The translations under genes and the position numbers were made by a program. Of a DNA stretch of 64,000 nucleotides, positions 18,592-27,868 are shown piece by piece. Positions within the stretch are counted from its first letter, which is position 1. Every line of letters starts with the position of its first letter. The stretch is from JAJNBA01 sp963842295. Its GTDB lineage: Bacteria > Actinomycetota > UBA4738 > HRBIN12. The stretch lies in contig CAWJFY010000008.1 of the NCBI GenBank assembly GCA_963842295.1, positions 1-64,000 on the forward strand. The letters run 5' to 3'. The notes under the pieces were generated by a model. It saw nothing but the letters and a program-made list of their open reading frames with translations. It was not told the DNA's origin and made no database searches.

Positions 18592-18659
18592 CGATCGGTA
18601 CGAGGCCTAGGAGACGGCGGCCGTGGCCGAACGCGCCGGGGCGCGTGGCAAATTTAGGC
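18592..18659 (+). repeat. 57-base duplicated segment and hairpin (copy d)
   Basis: 18592-18648 is identical to 4976-5032, including the last codons of the APH-family gene (GATCGGTACGAGGCCTAG), detached here from any such gene. The hairpin is 18631-18646. It is followed by CAAA and TTTAGGC (18653-18659), one base off the GTTAGGC of copies b and c. 18660-18806 contains nothing recognisable. Confidence 0.85.
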
Positions 18660-18806
18660 GCATGATATCTCCGGGAACTCTAGGAACGTGGCCGACCGCC
18701 CTGCGCGTGTTCATCAGGCGGATCGGATCATCGACCGACGATCAGGGAGAGAAGTCGACCAGGATCTCGGCCTCTTCTGAACTTCGTACGCGAGATCGGG
18801 CGTACT

Positions 18807-19421
18807 TCACTTCATGAGACGGAAGGTAAGATGCGTGACCCCAGCGCCCTCGATCACCCTCGTCCTCTCCAGGTCGATCGGGCCGGTCCCTAGATGGTCG
18901 AACAACGAAACGCCGCCCCCGAGCAGGACGTGCACCAAGTCCATATGAATCTCGTCGAGGAGCCCTGCTTTGATGCACTGCTGCACGATGCTCGCGGCAC
19001 CCACGCCGACGTCCTTGTCGCCTGCGACCGCCTTCGCTTGCTCTACGGCGCTTTCGAGTCCGTCCGTGACGAACGTGAACGGCGATCCTTCGTAGACCCA
19101 CTCTTGTGGGACCGAGCCGCCGAGGACAAAGACCGGTACGTCCAAGGGGTGTTTGCCACCCCACCCGTTGGTGAGATCGAACGTCCTTCGACCAAACACC
19201 AACGCCCCTGTCGTTTCGCGTGTCTCTTTGAGGAACTCGGCGGTCTGTGCCGCGACCATGAAGACCATCTCGGTCCCAGGCATTCTGTATTCGGTGTCGC
19301 CAGCGGAGTACCAGGCCAAGAGCCTCTCGCCGCCGACACCCATGGGTGCTTGAGGGCCGTCATCCGGCCCACTTATGAACCCGTCGAGCGAGACTGAGAG
19401 CCCAGTGCGGACTTTCCCCAT
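18807..19421 (-). CDS. Dihydrofolate reductase-like (RibD C-terminal) protein
   Basis: 204 residues: SVSLDGFISGPDDGPQAP at the N-terminus, ETTGALVFGRRTFDLTNGW, VPVFVLGG and a C-terminal LDEIHMDLVHVLLGGGVSLF, the pattern of the RibD_C/DHFR-like reductase family. Probably an NADPH-dependent reductase of unknown substrate. ATG 19421 with AAAGGAG just upstream. A second, distinct member is at 25589. Confidence 0.87.
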   Translation of the reverse strand: MGKVRTGLSVSLDGFISGPDDGPQAPMGVGGERLLAWYSAGDTEYRMPGTEMVFMVAAQTAEFLKETRETTGALVFGRRTFDLTNGWGGKHPLDVPVFVLGGSVPQEWVYEGSPFTFVTDGLESAVEQAKAVAGDKDVGVGAASIVQQCIKAGLLDEIHMDLVHVLLGGGVSLFDHLGTGPIDLERTRVIEGAGVTHLTFRLMK

Positions 19422-19764
19422 GTTCGTTCTCCTTTCTCACCCCAATCATGTGCGCGAGGTTTGCGTCTCGCAACCCGGGCGTCTTATGGGCGAGTTGTGG
19501 ACGACGAAGAGCGAGTGTTCGGCGCCGACCGTCCCCACCTCTGGCTCCGTCGCCCCCCGGGAACCTGTCCGCACGCGCCGGGGCGCGCGCCGCCGCCCCG
19601 AAAGGATCCAGCGGCCTAGTCAGGGCGTCCGCGAGTGCGCGTTGCGGTTTCGCCCACCCCTATATCCCCTCATGTGCATGACCCCGTTCGAAGCCGCAGA
19701 CAGTCGCTCCACCCGTCAGTCCGTACAACCGGTCGGCTAGACCGTAGCTCACCAGATCCCAGAT
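19422..19764. other. Intergenic stretch containing hairpin copy e
   Basis: No gene supported. 19573-19588 carries the hairpin ACGCGCC-GG-GGCGCGC found at four other sites; here neither the upstream nor the downstream sequence matches another copy. Confidence 0.5.
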
Positions 19765-20238
19765 TCATCTTTGAGCGCCCGAGGACGTACTGTCATCGCG
19801 TGCCTCTAGCGGAGTGGGCGACCGGCCACCCTCCGGCCTTCCTCTGTTAGGAAGAGGGGGGCCAAATCCCGGCGTGTCGCTACAACCCGCGGTAACCGAC
19901 CCGCCGGCAAGCGTCTCTACAACGAGACGACCGTTCACGAATGTTTGTCCCGGCTCGGGTGTTCCGACCACGCGACCCTTGCCCGGACAGATGTACTCGT
20001 CCGCGGGGTAGGCGCCCGGGTGAACCTCTTCCGGCGAGAGCGTCAGCGTCTCGCCGGGTTGGACTACCCACGCGCCCGCCCCGTGTGGCATCCGGACGCC
20101 CGTCGGTCGGTTCGCCACGAGAAATGTGGCGACGACACCCACCGCGACGATCGTCCACCGGGCGCGCGCGCTCACGTCGGGAATCGTATGGCGGTAGCCG
20201 AAGTGGGCGACCACCGGCATCGCCCGGGAGACCATCAA
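19765..20238 (-). CDS. Hypothetical membrane-anchored protein
   Basis: 157 residues if started at 20238, or 151 from the internal ATG at 20220. One hydrophobic helix (WTIVAVGVVATFLVA) near residue 35 is followed by an extracytoplasmic part (WVVQPGETLTLSPEEVHPG then YICPGKGRVVG) with two Cys residues, and a proline-rich tail. No family recognised. No clear ribosome site. Confidence 0.4.
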   Translation of the reverse strand: MMVSRAMPVVAHFGYRHTIPDVSARARWTIVAVGVVATFLVANRPTGVRMPHGAGAWVVQPGETLTLSPEEVHPGAYPADEYICPGKGRVVGTPEPGQTFVNGRLVVETLAGGSVTAGCSDTPGFGPPLPNRGRPEGGRSPTPLEARDDSTSSGAQR

Positions 20239-20490
20239 GGCTCGGCTTGACGGCTGGAGTGTCCGACGCGGAGGCGGACTAGCCGGTAAGGGGGCGCCTC
20301 CGGAGCCGCAAGGCTGAAGGGCTGGAAGTAGACCCGGGCTGCCCGCCCTGCCGAGCTCTTCGCAGGGATAATCGCAGACGAGTGAATGCCCACCCCGACA
20401 TGACCCTCCGTCCGAGCGGCCACTCGTGGAAGTTCCTCCGCGCTACGAGAGCGAACGCCACGGTCGCTGATCCTGGCAGGACCGCTTGTC

Positions 20491-21582
20491 ATGCCTAAAG
20501 GCTTGTCTCGAAGGGTTTTCCTGAGCGCGTTGGCGGTCGGGGGCGCCTACCTAGCCCTACGTCGATGGAGCGGACCGGATCGACGTCCTCCCACCCCGAG
20601 CGCGACGCCATCCCTGACCCCTACTCCGTCGCCGACGCCTGATGGAAGCCTGTACAGCATCAACAACTGGCCCGGACTCGACTGGCACATGTTCTCCGAC
20701 ACGAGCGTGTGGAACACGCCGCTGGACAAGTCGAAGGTGGACCCCAACTCGGCCGTGATGATCCGGACGCTCATGTCCGACGGGCCTCCCAGGGACATCA
20801 CGGCGGACGTGCGATCGATGTGGGGGTTCCCGTTCTACTTCGCGAGGGCGCAGGACCCGGTGTACGAGATCGTCATATCGGGGACGACCGCGCCGTTCGC
20901 GCGGGAGATCGACGGGCTCCTCGTGCACTGCCCGGTCGGGGTCCAGACCTCGAGAGGATCCGACGGCGTGTTCCGGCTGGTCGAGCAGACCGATGGCTAC
21001 ACGTACCACTTCCAGCGGGCGTTCGTGGACGACACCGCTCGGGTCATCCACGCGTGGCGTTCGTACCGACTCGAAACGGATGGGCCGGGGTTCCACAACA
21101 TCGAGGAGCCCCCGACCGGCTTGGAGCCGATCCGGCCGGAGGAACTCGCCGCAGGGTTCGTCCGGCACACAGTGGGGATGCACGCGAAGTGTCTGTCGGG
21201 TCACAACGTCGCTCCGTACGACCTGTCGGGGACCAAGGGCGTGACGTGCGACCCGATCAACGACCCGACGACGCGGCTGTCGATGGGCAACGTCGTGTTC
21301 GTGGACATGACGGTCGCCGAGGTCGAGGCACTGAACATCCCGACGTACCAGAAGGCGATCCTGAAAGGGCTGGCGGTCCACGGTGCCCTCGTGGGCTACA
21401 ACGGCTCGAATAACTGGACGCTGACGTACGAAGCCCCGCAGGACCGGACCGCCTTCGGGATGCCGGATCCCTATCTGGCGGCTGGGCTGCCCTCGACCCT
21501 GTCGATCGCCAATGCGCTCGATGCGGTCGGCGGGTGGGGCGCGAACCTGAAAGTGCTCGCACCCTTCCCTCGGCCGGTCTGA
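20491..21582 (+). CDS. Secreted protein with Tat-type signal, function unknown
   Basis: 363 residues. N-terminus SRRVFLSALAVGGAYLALRR resembles a twin-arginine (RRxFL) signal or anchor, followed by a Thr/Pro-rich linker (TPSATPSLTPTPSPTPDGS) and a globular domain of about 300 residues with aromatic-rich motifs (WHMFSDTSVWNTPLD, WGFPFYFARAQDPVYEI) and a late HGALVGYNGSNNWTL. The PT-rich linker suggests a surface or secreted enzyme or carbohydrate-binding protein, but I do not recognise the domain. Low-GC codons are not enriched. Confidence 0.65.
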   Translation: MPKGLSRRVFLSALAVGGAYLALRRWSGPDRRPPTPSATPSLTPTPSPTPDGSLYSINNWPGLDWHMFSDTSVWNTPLDKSKVDPNSAVMIRTLMSDGPPRDITADVRSMWGFPFYFARAQDPVYEIVISGTTAPFAREIDGLLVHCPVGVQTSRGSDGVFRLVEQTDGYTYHFQRAFVDDTARVIHAWRSYRLETDGPGFHNIEEPPTGLEPIRPEELAAGFVRHTVGMHAKCLSGHNVAPYDLSGTKGVTCDPINDPTTRLSMGNVVFVDMTVAEVEALNIPTYQKAILKGLAVHGALVGYNGSNNWTLTYEAPQDRTAFGMPDPYLAAGLPSTLSIANALDAVGGWGANLKVLAPFPRPV

Positions 21583-21687
21583 CGCCGTACGTGAATGGCG
21601 CCCTCACCAAGAAGACCAGGTCCGACGTGGCGATGGAAGTGCAGCCAGTGAGGGCGCGGCGCGACGTCGTAGATAACATCGGCGGAC

Positions 21688-22158
21688 TTGGAACAAGCCT
21701 TGGCTACCGGACACGTTCTGGCCGCGCTCTCAGCGCTGGGTGCGGGTGCCGCTGTTCTCCTGTTACCCAAGGGCACGCAGAGACACCGAGTGATCGGAAA
21801 GGTCTACGTCCTTGCATTGGTTCTGGTGAACGTGGCGGCGCTGTCGTTGCATCGAGAGGACGTGTTCGGAGTATTCCATGCGTTGGCGGTCGCCAGCCTG
21901 ATCACGATCGCTGTCGGGTTGTCGCCCCTGCTCCTGGGCAAGAGATCACCGATGGTCATCGGGACCCACGCATTCTGCATGACGTGGTCATATGCCGGTT
22001 TGGTCGCGGCCGGATGCGGGCAACTCGCCGTCGCTGTCGGCGAGGACCTTGCGGCATGGGTTGTGCCGGTGGTGATCGGCGCGGTGCTGTGCATCAGCGG
22101 CGTCGCCATCTTCGGGAGAGTGCCGTCGATCCTTGACCGCTTGCTGACTGAACGGTGA
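21688..22158 (+). CDS. DUF2306-family membrane protein
   Basis: 156 residues with four or more helices. TGHVLAALSALGAGAAVLLL followed by PKGTQRHRVIGKVYV, then FHALAVASLITIAVG, is the DUF2306 (YozB-like) pattern with conserved His residues. Start TTG 21688; ribosome site weak. Function unknown. Confidence 0.72.
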   Translation: MEQALATGHVLAALSALGAGAAVLLLPKGTQRHRVIGKVYVLALVLVNVAALSLHREDVFGVFHALAVASLITIAVGLSPLLLGKRSPMVIGTHAFCMTWSYAGLVAAGCGQLAVAVGEDLAAWVVPVVIGAVLCISGVAIFGRVPSILDRLLTER

Positions 22159-22221
22159 TCCGGGCGACCCGCTTCCAAGGATAGCCACACCACGTCAATC
22201 GGCCTCGATCACACCTTGGCG

Positions 22222-22674
22222 CTAGGCCGTCGACTCATCCACCGGCTCATCGAACGGATCGAGCTCAAGGGAGATCGAGTTCATGCAATAACGCTCGCCC
22301 GTCGGTCGAGGACCGTCATCGAAGAGATGGCCGAGGTGGCCTCCGCACCGAGCACACACAACCTCGACGCGTCGCATACCGAAGGCCCGGTCCTCGTGAA
22401 GCTTGACAGCTCCCGTAGCGATCGGCTCGAAGAAGCTGGGCCAGCCGGTGCCCGAGTCGTATTTCGCCTCGGAGCGGAACAGCTCCGCTCCGCAGGCCGC
22501 GCATCGATAGACCCCGCGATCCTTGGTGAAAGCGTACTTCCCGGTGAAGGCCCGCTCCGTCCCCTTGTTGCGGAGCACCTCGAACTGCTCCGGCGACAGT
22601 CGCCGGCGCCATTCCTCTTCAGAGCTAGGGATCTCCTTCTCTCGTTCCCTGCGCTCGACCCGCTCCTCGCCCAT
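22222..22674 (-). CDS. msrB: Peptide-methionine (R)-S-oxide reductase MsrB
   Basis: Reduces methionine-R-sulfoxide in oxidised proteins. 150 residues from ATG 22674. Zinc ligands are in YRCAACGAEL and VVCARCGGHLGHLFDDGP, the substrate pocket has GTGWPSFFEP and the catalytic Cys is in RYCMNSISLEL. Standard single-domain length. An extended frame upstream of the chosen start has no support. Confidence 0.95.
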   Translation of the reverse strand: MGEERVERREREKEIPSSEEEWRRRLSPEQFEVLRNKGTERAFTGKYAFTKDRGVYRCAACGAELFRSEAKYDSGTGWPSFFEPIATGAVKLHEDRAFGMRRVEVVCARCGGHLGHLFDDGPRPTGERYCMNSISLELDPFDEPVDESTA

Positions 22675-22839
22675 CAGTCCTGTCCCCTCTGGGTATCCGT
22701 GGCCCCTTCCCCGTCTGAGGGTGGCCAAACGTGGCCCCACCTGACCCTTCACCATCCAACCGAATCTTGACCGGAAAGATGCCCATCTGACTCTCTTCGG
22801 CCTCGGAAGAACGCATCAAGCTTGGTCTCCGGAAAGGTC

Positions 22840-23529
22840 TCAGCGCTGCCAGACGGCGGGATCGTGCGCGAAGTGCACTCGAACAGGATCAAGGGACTGG
22901 AGGCGATCGACCGAGCGTGGGTAACTGGGATCGCGCGCCGCGGACGCTCCAGACACTGACGGTCCGGTCGCCCCCTCCCACTCGGCTCGCGACTGCACCG
23001 CCTGACCGGCGAGGACGACGTTCCCGTCGGAGGCGTCCACCACGAGCGACTGATGGCCCGCCGTATGTCCGGGGGTGGGGATCAACCGAAGCCCGGGCGC
23101 GACCTTGGCCTCACCTTCGAGAACCTCGTAGGAGAGCCCCGGGACGTCGATCCAGTCGGCCACGGTGTAGTCCGGCTCATGGACCATGGCCCACTCGGCC
23201 CGCTGGACGAAGATCGGCACGCCAGGCGGGATCCTGCCGTTCTGTCCGCTGTGGTCGAAATGAAGGTGGCAGTTCGCGACGCCGGTGACGTCACCGAGCG
23301 AGATCCCGTGCTCGGCGAGCCCATCGTCGATCGACGTCACCGTTGGCGAGAACGTTGAGTCGATCTCGGCGTTGCCGAAGCCCACCCCATTGTCGAACAG
23401 GAAGACGCCGTCCCGGTGGATGATGGCGTGGGCGTACGAGGGCCACCAGTCACGCTGCAGCAGCTCCTGCTCGTCCGGAGGCAACCGCAGCCGGGAGACG
23501 AGGAAGGGAATCACGCGCACATCATCCAC
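22840..23529 (-). CDS. MBL-fold metallo-hydrolase (lactonase-like)
   Basis: 229 residues. The metal site NCHLHFDHSGQN (HxHxDH) is near residue 88; further ligands are PTPGHTAGHQSLV and the late FAHDP. The layout (DNGVGF, then HLHFDHSG, then TPGHTxGH) is like AHL-lactonase-type MBL proteins, so a lactonase role is possible but unproven. GTG start 23529; ribosome site not obvious. Confidence 0.82.
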   Translation of the reverse strand: MDDVRVIPFLVSRLRLPPDEQELLQRDWWPSYAHAIIHRDGVFLFDNGVGFGNAEIDSTFSPTVTSIDDGLAEHGISLGDVTGVANCHLHFDHSGQNGRIPPGVPIFVQRAEWAMVHEPDYTVADWIDVPGLSYEVLEGEAKVAPGLRLIPTPGHTAGHQSLVVDASDGNVVLAGQAVQSRAEWEGATGPSVSGASAARDPSYPRSVDRLQSLDPVRVHFAHDPAVWQR

Positions 23530-23624
23530 GGAGGGAATCTACTCGGGCGGCGAACGTCGAGCTCGAGCGTCGATCTCGACCGGCGCAGGGGTGTGCCCTT
23601 CCGCGAGATCGAACCGACCCGGCG

Positions 23625-24095
23625 CTAGTCCGTTATCTCGAGATCACCGAAGAGTCCCCATGCCCGGACCTCGAGCTCAGGGCCTTGGCCTGGTTGCACA
23701 TCGACACGCTGATCCCCGAGGAGTGTGCTGCCGCTGGTGACCACCCGAGTGCCGGAGGCGATCCGCAGTCGGACATCGCCTATCAGGTGGAAGACGCTAA
23801 GGGTGGCTCCATCGATCGGTGGCCGGTCGCGCAAGTCCATCCGCACGTCGCCGATGACAACCACGATCTGCTCGTCCGACCATCCGGTAGGAAGGGAAAC
23901 CTCTGTCACGTCGCCCAGGAGGGAGAACACTGCGGGTCTCGCCGCGGGTCCTCTCGACGCCCGCGAACGCTTGACCCAGATCCATCCGGCTAGTGAACCG
24001 AGCACGACGATAGCCAGGATCACCCAGAGCGCCGGGCTGGGCGAGAGACTCACGTCCGCCTGCGTCCCTTGAATCTCTTCGATCAGCAGGGGCAC
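23625..24095 (-). CDS. Membrane protein with LiaF-like C-terminal domain
   Basis: 156 residues. One helix near residues 22-40 (ALWVILAIVVLGSLAGWIW), a basic cytoplasmic stretch, then a beta-rich domain with repeats of the type VVVIGDVRMDLR, VFHLIGDVRLRI and GLFGDLEI, as in the LiaF/DUF1707-associated C-terminal domain of envelope-stress proteins. GTG start at 24095. A role in cell-envelope stress sensing is inferred from the family. Confidence 0.65.
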   Translation of the reverse strand: MPLLIEEIQGTQADVSLSPSPALWVILAIVVLGSLAGWIWVKRSRASRGPAARPAVFSLLGDVTEVSLPTGWSDEQIVVVIGDVRMDLRDRPPIDGATLSVFHLIGDVRLRIASGTRVVTSGSTLLGDQRVDVQPGQGPELEVRAWGLFGDLEITD

Positions 24096-24108
24096 TCACC
24101 CGCTCCTT

Positions 24109-24144
24109 ACTCCCCACTTGCCTTTGACTCCCCACTTGCCTTTG
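24109..24144 (+). repeat. Two tandem copies of an 18-base unit
   Basis: ACTCCCCACTTGCCTTTG is repeated twice in tandem just upstream (minus strand) of the LiaF-like gene start. Copy-number slippage here could change the promoter region. Confidence 0.8.
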
Positions 24145-24242
24145 ATTCTGCGCGCTCACGATCAGAAGGGGAAGCGCGCCAGCCGGCGACTACTTCCTGA
24201 CCATTGCCTTCATCCAATCCGTGACCCGCCGATGATCTTGGA

Positions 24243-24701
24243 ATGGACGTCACCTTCAAGCCGGAGTTGCCTCAGAGGATCCTCTGGGGTGTGGCCGCTG
24301 TCGTATTCGGGCTCCCGGTGATTGGGATCCTCGTGGAAGGGCCTTACGACGCGACGTCCTTCGGCTTCCTCGTGGTATGTGCGGTGCTGGTGAGTTGGAT
24401 GGTTCGGAGTCTCTTCATCCGCGTCGTCGCGAACGAGAGCGGCGTCCGGGTCATTGGTCTCCTTTCGGATCGGACCTACCCCTGGGATTCCATCGAGGGG
24501 TTCGAGGGTCCTCCCGAGTCCAGGTTCGTCGTGCTGGTAACGGACACTGGAGAGCGTCATCGCATCCCCGGCATGCGGCAGTCGCTCGTCGAACAGATCC
24601 AGAGCCGTTCGAGTCACACGGAAGACGTGTCCGAAAGTCTCCGGAGGCTGCTCGAAGTCGCCCGGGGACGGCGCGAAGCTCCTACCGCAGGAGCCGGATG
24701 A
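24243..24701 (+). CDS. PH-domain-containing membrane protein
   Basis: 152 residues. Two N-terminal helices (ILWGVAAVVFGLPVIGILV and TSFGFLVVCAVLVSWMV), then a bacterial PH-like domain (FIRVVANESGVRVIGLLSDR, YPWDSIEGFEGP, FVVLVTDTGERHRIPG) and a charged tail. The YPWDSIEGF strand is typical of this family. Role unknown. ATG 24243. Confidence 0.65.
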   Translation: MDVTFKPELPQRILWGVAAVVFGLPVIGILVEGPYDATSFGFLVVCAVLVSWMVRSLFIRVVANESGVRVIGLLSDRTYPWDSIEGFEGPPESRFVVLVTDTGERHRIPGMRQSLVEQIQSRSSHTEDVSESLRRLLEVARGRREAPTAGAG

Positions 24702-24732
24702 GAGACCATTGCCGATACCATGAGCACAGTAC

Positions 24733-25488
24733 CTACTGCCGCATGCAGAGGTCGACGACGCTTCTCGCCGGGAGGTGCAGTACCTCAGGGAGCCCGGACG
24801 CGAGTCGCCTGATGCGGCCGAGAAGGTCGTTCCGGACCGCGTCCGGCAGCGAGGCGACGTCGCTCGACGTCGCGTAGAGATCGACGAGTCGAACGGACGG
24901 GATGTCGTGGGTCACCGGAAACTCACGGCGTTCGAACGGACCGAACCCATCCGCATCCGGGGGCGGATCCTGCCACGAACGATAGGCGGTCGCGATCTCG
25001 TTCGACCCCCGCACCGCCTCGACGACCTCGTTGATCTCCCGCACACCGGGGATGGACAGTTGCTCCTCTTCGAGCGGCCACGCCCAGAACAACGCGAGCG
25101 CGCTTCTGGGACGAAGGACCCGCTGGATCTCAGCGAACGCCGCCCGACGCTCGAAGTGATGGAACGCGTTCCCAACCACCACGGCATCGACCGAGCTGTC
25201 GGTGAGCGGTATCCGCTCCGCGGTCCCGTCGAGGACGCGGACCGCTGGCAGTCGGTCTTCCAACACCGTCCGCATGTTCTCCGCAGGTTCCACGGCGACC
25301 AGGGCCGCACCGAGGTGTGCGAGCCGTCTCGACAGCTGGCCGGTACCTGCGGCCAGATCGACCACCTTCGACCCGGGGCGGAGGGAGCCTCGCTCCACAA
25401 CCCAGGCGATGGCCTCAGGCGCATAGCTCGGACGAAGCTCATCGTAGTCGAGTGCATTGACGACCTCGAAGCTGAAACGGGACGGCAT
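24733..25488 (-). CDS. Class I SAM-dependent methyltransferase
   Basis: 251 residues from ATG 25488 (MPSRFSFEVVNALDYDELRP). SAM-binding motif I VVDLAAGTGQLSRRL, acidic VAVEPAENM, DGTAERIPLTDSSVDAVVV and VVGNAFHHFERRA match the UbiE/methyltransferase-11 group. Substrate unknown. The gene starts 100 bases from a divergent reductase gene. Confidence 0.85.
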   Translation of the reverse strand: MPSRFSFEVVNALDYDELRPSYAPEAIAWVVERGSLRPGSKVVDLAAGTGQLSRRLAHLGAALVAVEPAENMRTVLEDRLPAVRVLDGTAERIPLTDSSVDAVVVGNAFHHFERRAAFAEIQRVLRPRSALALFWAWPLEEEQLSIPGVREINEVVEAVRGSNEIATAYRSWQDPPPDADGFGPFERREFPVTHDIPSVRLVDLYATSSDVASLPDAVRNDLLGRIRRLASGLPEVLHLPARSVVDLCMRQ

Positions 25489-25588
25489 CGCTTCGCATCC
25501 TAGGCACCGATCGCCCGGGATAGGGATAGAGCGCGAACGGATCGTCACGCGAGACTCTCTCGCTGGCGATCTGTGCCAAGGTTGGGTG

Positions 25589-26167
25589 ATGGGCGTGACC
25601 GTTTTCTACACCGCCACCAGCATCGACGGGTTCATCGCCGACGAGCACGGTTCGCTGGACTGGCTCTTCCAGGTCCCCGCCGGCGATGACGACGAGGGCC
25701 ATGAGAACCGGTTCGCCCGCTTCATCCGCGACGTCGGTGCGATGGCGATGGGATCGGCGACGTACGAGTGGATACTCGAGCACGACGAGCTGCTCGAATT
25801 CCCCGAGAAGTGGCACGGGTACTACGGCGACACCCCCAGCTGGGTGTTCTCACACCGGGAGTTGCCGCCGATCCCAGGCGTCGATCTGCGATTCGTGCAG
25901 GGCGATGTCGGGCCGGTTCACCGAGCGATGGTGGAGGCCGCCGGCGGCAAGAACATCTGGCTCGTCGGAGGCGGCGACCTCGTCGGACAGTTCTCGGACG
26001 AGGGGCTCCTCGACGAGATCCAGCTCAGCATCGCTCCGGTCACGCTCGGCGCAGGCGCGCCGCTGCTGCCCCGACGTCTGCTCTCCTCCGACCTGACGCT
26101 GGTGAGCGTGGAACGACAAGGACCGTTCGTATCCTCGACCTACCGAGTTCGCAGAGCGTCGAGCTGA
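25589..26167 (+). CDS. Dihydrofolate reductase-like (RibD C-terminal) protein
   Basis: 192 residues from ATG 25589 (or GTG 25586). Pattern TATSIDGFIADEHGSLDWL, AMAMGSATYEWIL, SWVFSHRELP, KNIWLVGGGDLVGQF and LLDEIQLSIAPVTLGAGAPL is the RibD_C/DHFR-like family. Only distantly similar to the family member at 18807. Substrate unknown. Confidence 0.87.
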   Translation: MGVTVFYTATSIDGFIADEHGSLDWLFQVPAGDDDEGHENRFARFIRDVGAMAMGSATYEWILEHDELLEFPEKWHGYYGDTPSWVFSHRELPPIPGVDLRFVQGDVGPVHRAMVEAAGGKNIWLVGGGDLVGQFSDEGLLDEIQLSIAPVTLGAGAPLLPRRLLSSDLTLVSVERQGPFVSSTYRVRRASS

Positions 26168-26215
26168 CGGGCGAAGCAGTCGCGATCCTCGTGGTGGTGA
26201 CACCGGATCCCAGTG

Positions 26216-27044
26216 CTAGTCCACGTACGGCCCGTTGAACACAGGCACCTCCCCGTAGGGCTGCCCCGTCATGAGCAAGAACCGCGTACCGGGCGCAGCG
26301 TCCGTCACCGCGAACGTCTCTCCCGTACCCAGCAGGACGAGTTGCGCGGGCTTCGCCGGACGCCGGTTGGCCCCGAACGTGCCTTCGCCCTCGAGCATGT
26401 ACGCGAACCCCTGGAACTCCGGCGGTACCGAAGTCGTGACCTGGCCACCTTCGGGCAACTCGACATCGAGGATCATCGCCGGAGTGCCCAGTTGCACGGG
26501 AGAACCCTCGCCCACGAGGACCCGCACGATCGCGTCCCCGTCGTGCCGCACCGGGATCTGCTCCGGTTGCAAGACCATCGCGCTCGGTTCGGCCTGCTTG
26601 TCCTTCCGAGCCAGGTTCACCCAGAAGAGCACGCCACGGAACTCGGCGTCGGCATGACCCTCGTTGATCTCGTCTTCCCCGATCCCCTCGGCATGCCAGG
26701 CTCCCCTACCCGTCCTGAGCGCAAGGAGCGCTCCCTCGGACAGGCGTGCCCTCTCCATCGCCCCGCCCGGACCGGTGCTGTGACCCGTGCTGGCCGAGCC
26801 ACGATACCACGTACCAGAGGTTGTCGAACCCTCGATGGGGATGCTTGGTGTCGACGCCTTTCATATCCGAAAGCCGCATCCTTCCCTCGTGGACGAGGAG
26901 GAACGGATCGACCTGCTCGTACGGCGCCCCACGGGATGGCAGCGCTTCCAAGATCGGGAAGCCCATCATCCGGATCCGCGCGGCGTCCTCCACGAGGATC
27001 GCGTCGCGCTCCCTCTCTTCAACCTGTTGCTTCATGTCCCTCAT
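26216..27044 (-). CDS. Pirin-family protein (frameshifted)
   Basis: Bicupin iron protein. The first part (ATG 27044) has QVDPFLLVHEGRM and DTKHPHRGFDNLWYVV with the metal-binding HPHRGF; the second part has GRGAWHAEG and the C-terminal cupin (GEGSPVQLGTPAMILDVELP, FQGFAYMLEGEG). The frame breaks near 26805: after WYVV the expected GSASTGHSTGPGGAMERARL is one base out of frame. Rejoined length about 276 residues, normal. AGGAGGG lies just upstream of the start. Confidence 0.82.
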
Positions 27045-27206
27045 CTCCCTCCTGCCCTGCCTCAACGGTTCGCCGCGGGGTGTATTCCAAGCGCGAGATG
27101 TCGCAGGTTCGAGCCGGCCCCAGAGATGCGTCCCTTTGTCGCGAAAAACCGACTGGATCTCGTCACGGACTGAAGCCGGCGGGGGTCCCGTGCCGATATC
27201 TAGCCC

Positions 27207-27689
27207 ATGCTGCTGACCGAGGAGGAGCTCGTCGAGACTGCCCTGCTCCGATACGCGCAGCAGGCGGCCACCAAGTGGGGTGCGAAACGATTCGCCTTCG
27301 AGTTCGAACGACGCGAGCAGGAGGAACGCTGGCTCCGGGCGGCCAACTCGAACACCTTCCGCGCCCCGAGCTCCGCTGATGAGGAGCACGCCCCGGAGCC
27401 ACCCATGCTGTCCGGGCTCGTCGATGCCGCGGTCCAGGAGCGCGTGGTCGGCTCAGATCGAGAAGCGTTGCGTCTGAACAGGCCGAAGTACGAGCGACAC
27501 TCCTCCGTGCCTCGGCCTCCTGCGCCGGAACCCCACGAGGATCGGCGCCGCGGCCGCCGACGCAGGCGTGAGCGACCGGCCGACAGGGGCACTTCGTGGG
27601 TGATCACGCCTGCGGAGGCGGCGCGGATGTCACCCGCCGGCCGGCGGCTCTACGGCCTCGACGACCCACCGAGCAGCGATCGCCGCTGA
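27207..27689 (+). CDS. Hypothetical charged protein
   Basis: 160 residues, with an acidic helical N-terminus (LLTEEELVETALLRYAQQAA, FEFERREQEERWLRAANSNT), and an arginine-rich middle (RRRGRRRRRERP). No domain recognised. ATG 27207 without a clear ribosome site; codon use and frame length support coding. 27690-27868 has hydrophobic frames in two phases, perhaps a decayed small membrane protein. Confidence 0.45.
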   Translation: MLLTEEELVETALLRYAQQAATKWGAKRFAFEFERREQEERWLRAANSNTFRAPSSADEEHAPEPPMLSGLVDAAVQERVVGSDREALRLNRPKYERHSSVPRPPAPEPHEDRRRGRRRRRERPADRGTSWVITPAEAARMSPAGRRLYGLDDPPSSDRR

Positions 27690-27868
27690 GTCGTCGCCCC
27701 CACGGCGGAGGACGGCGCTCGGGCTCGTGCTGATCGCGGCGTCAGCGTGGGCCTCGCGATCTCCCTGGCAGGAGTCGGCGCGCTGGTGATTCTCCGCCGG
27801 ATGCATCACCGCCGTCGGCTTGGTGCTCACCGTCCGAGGCGTCCTGGCCCTCTAGGCGGATCGACGGC

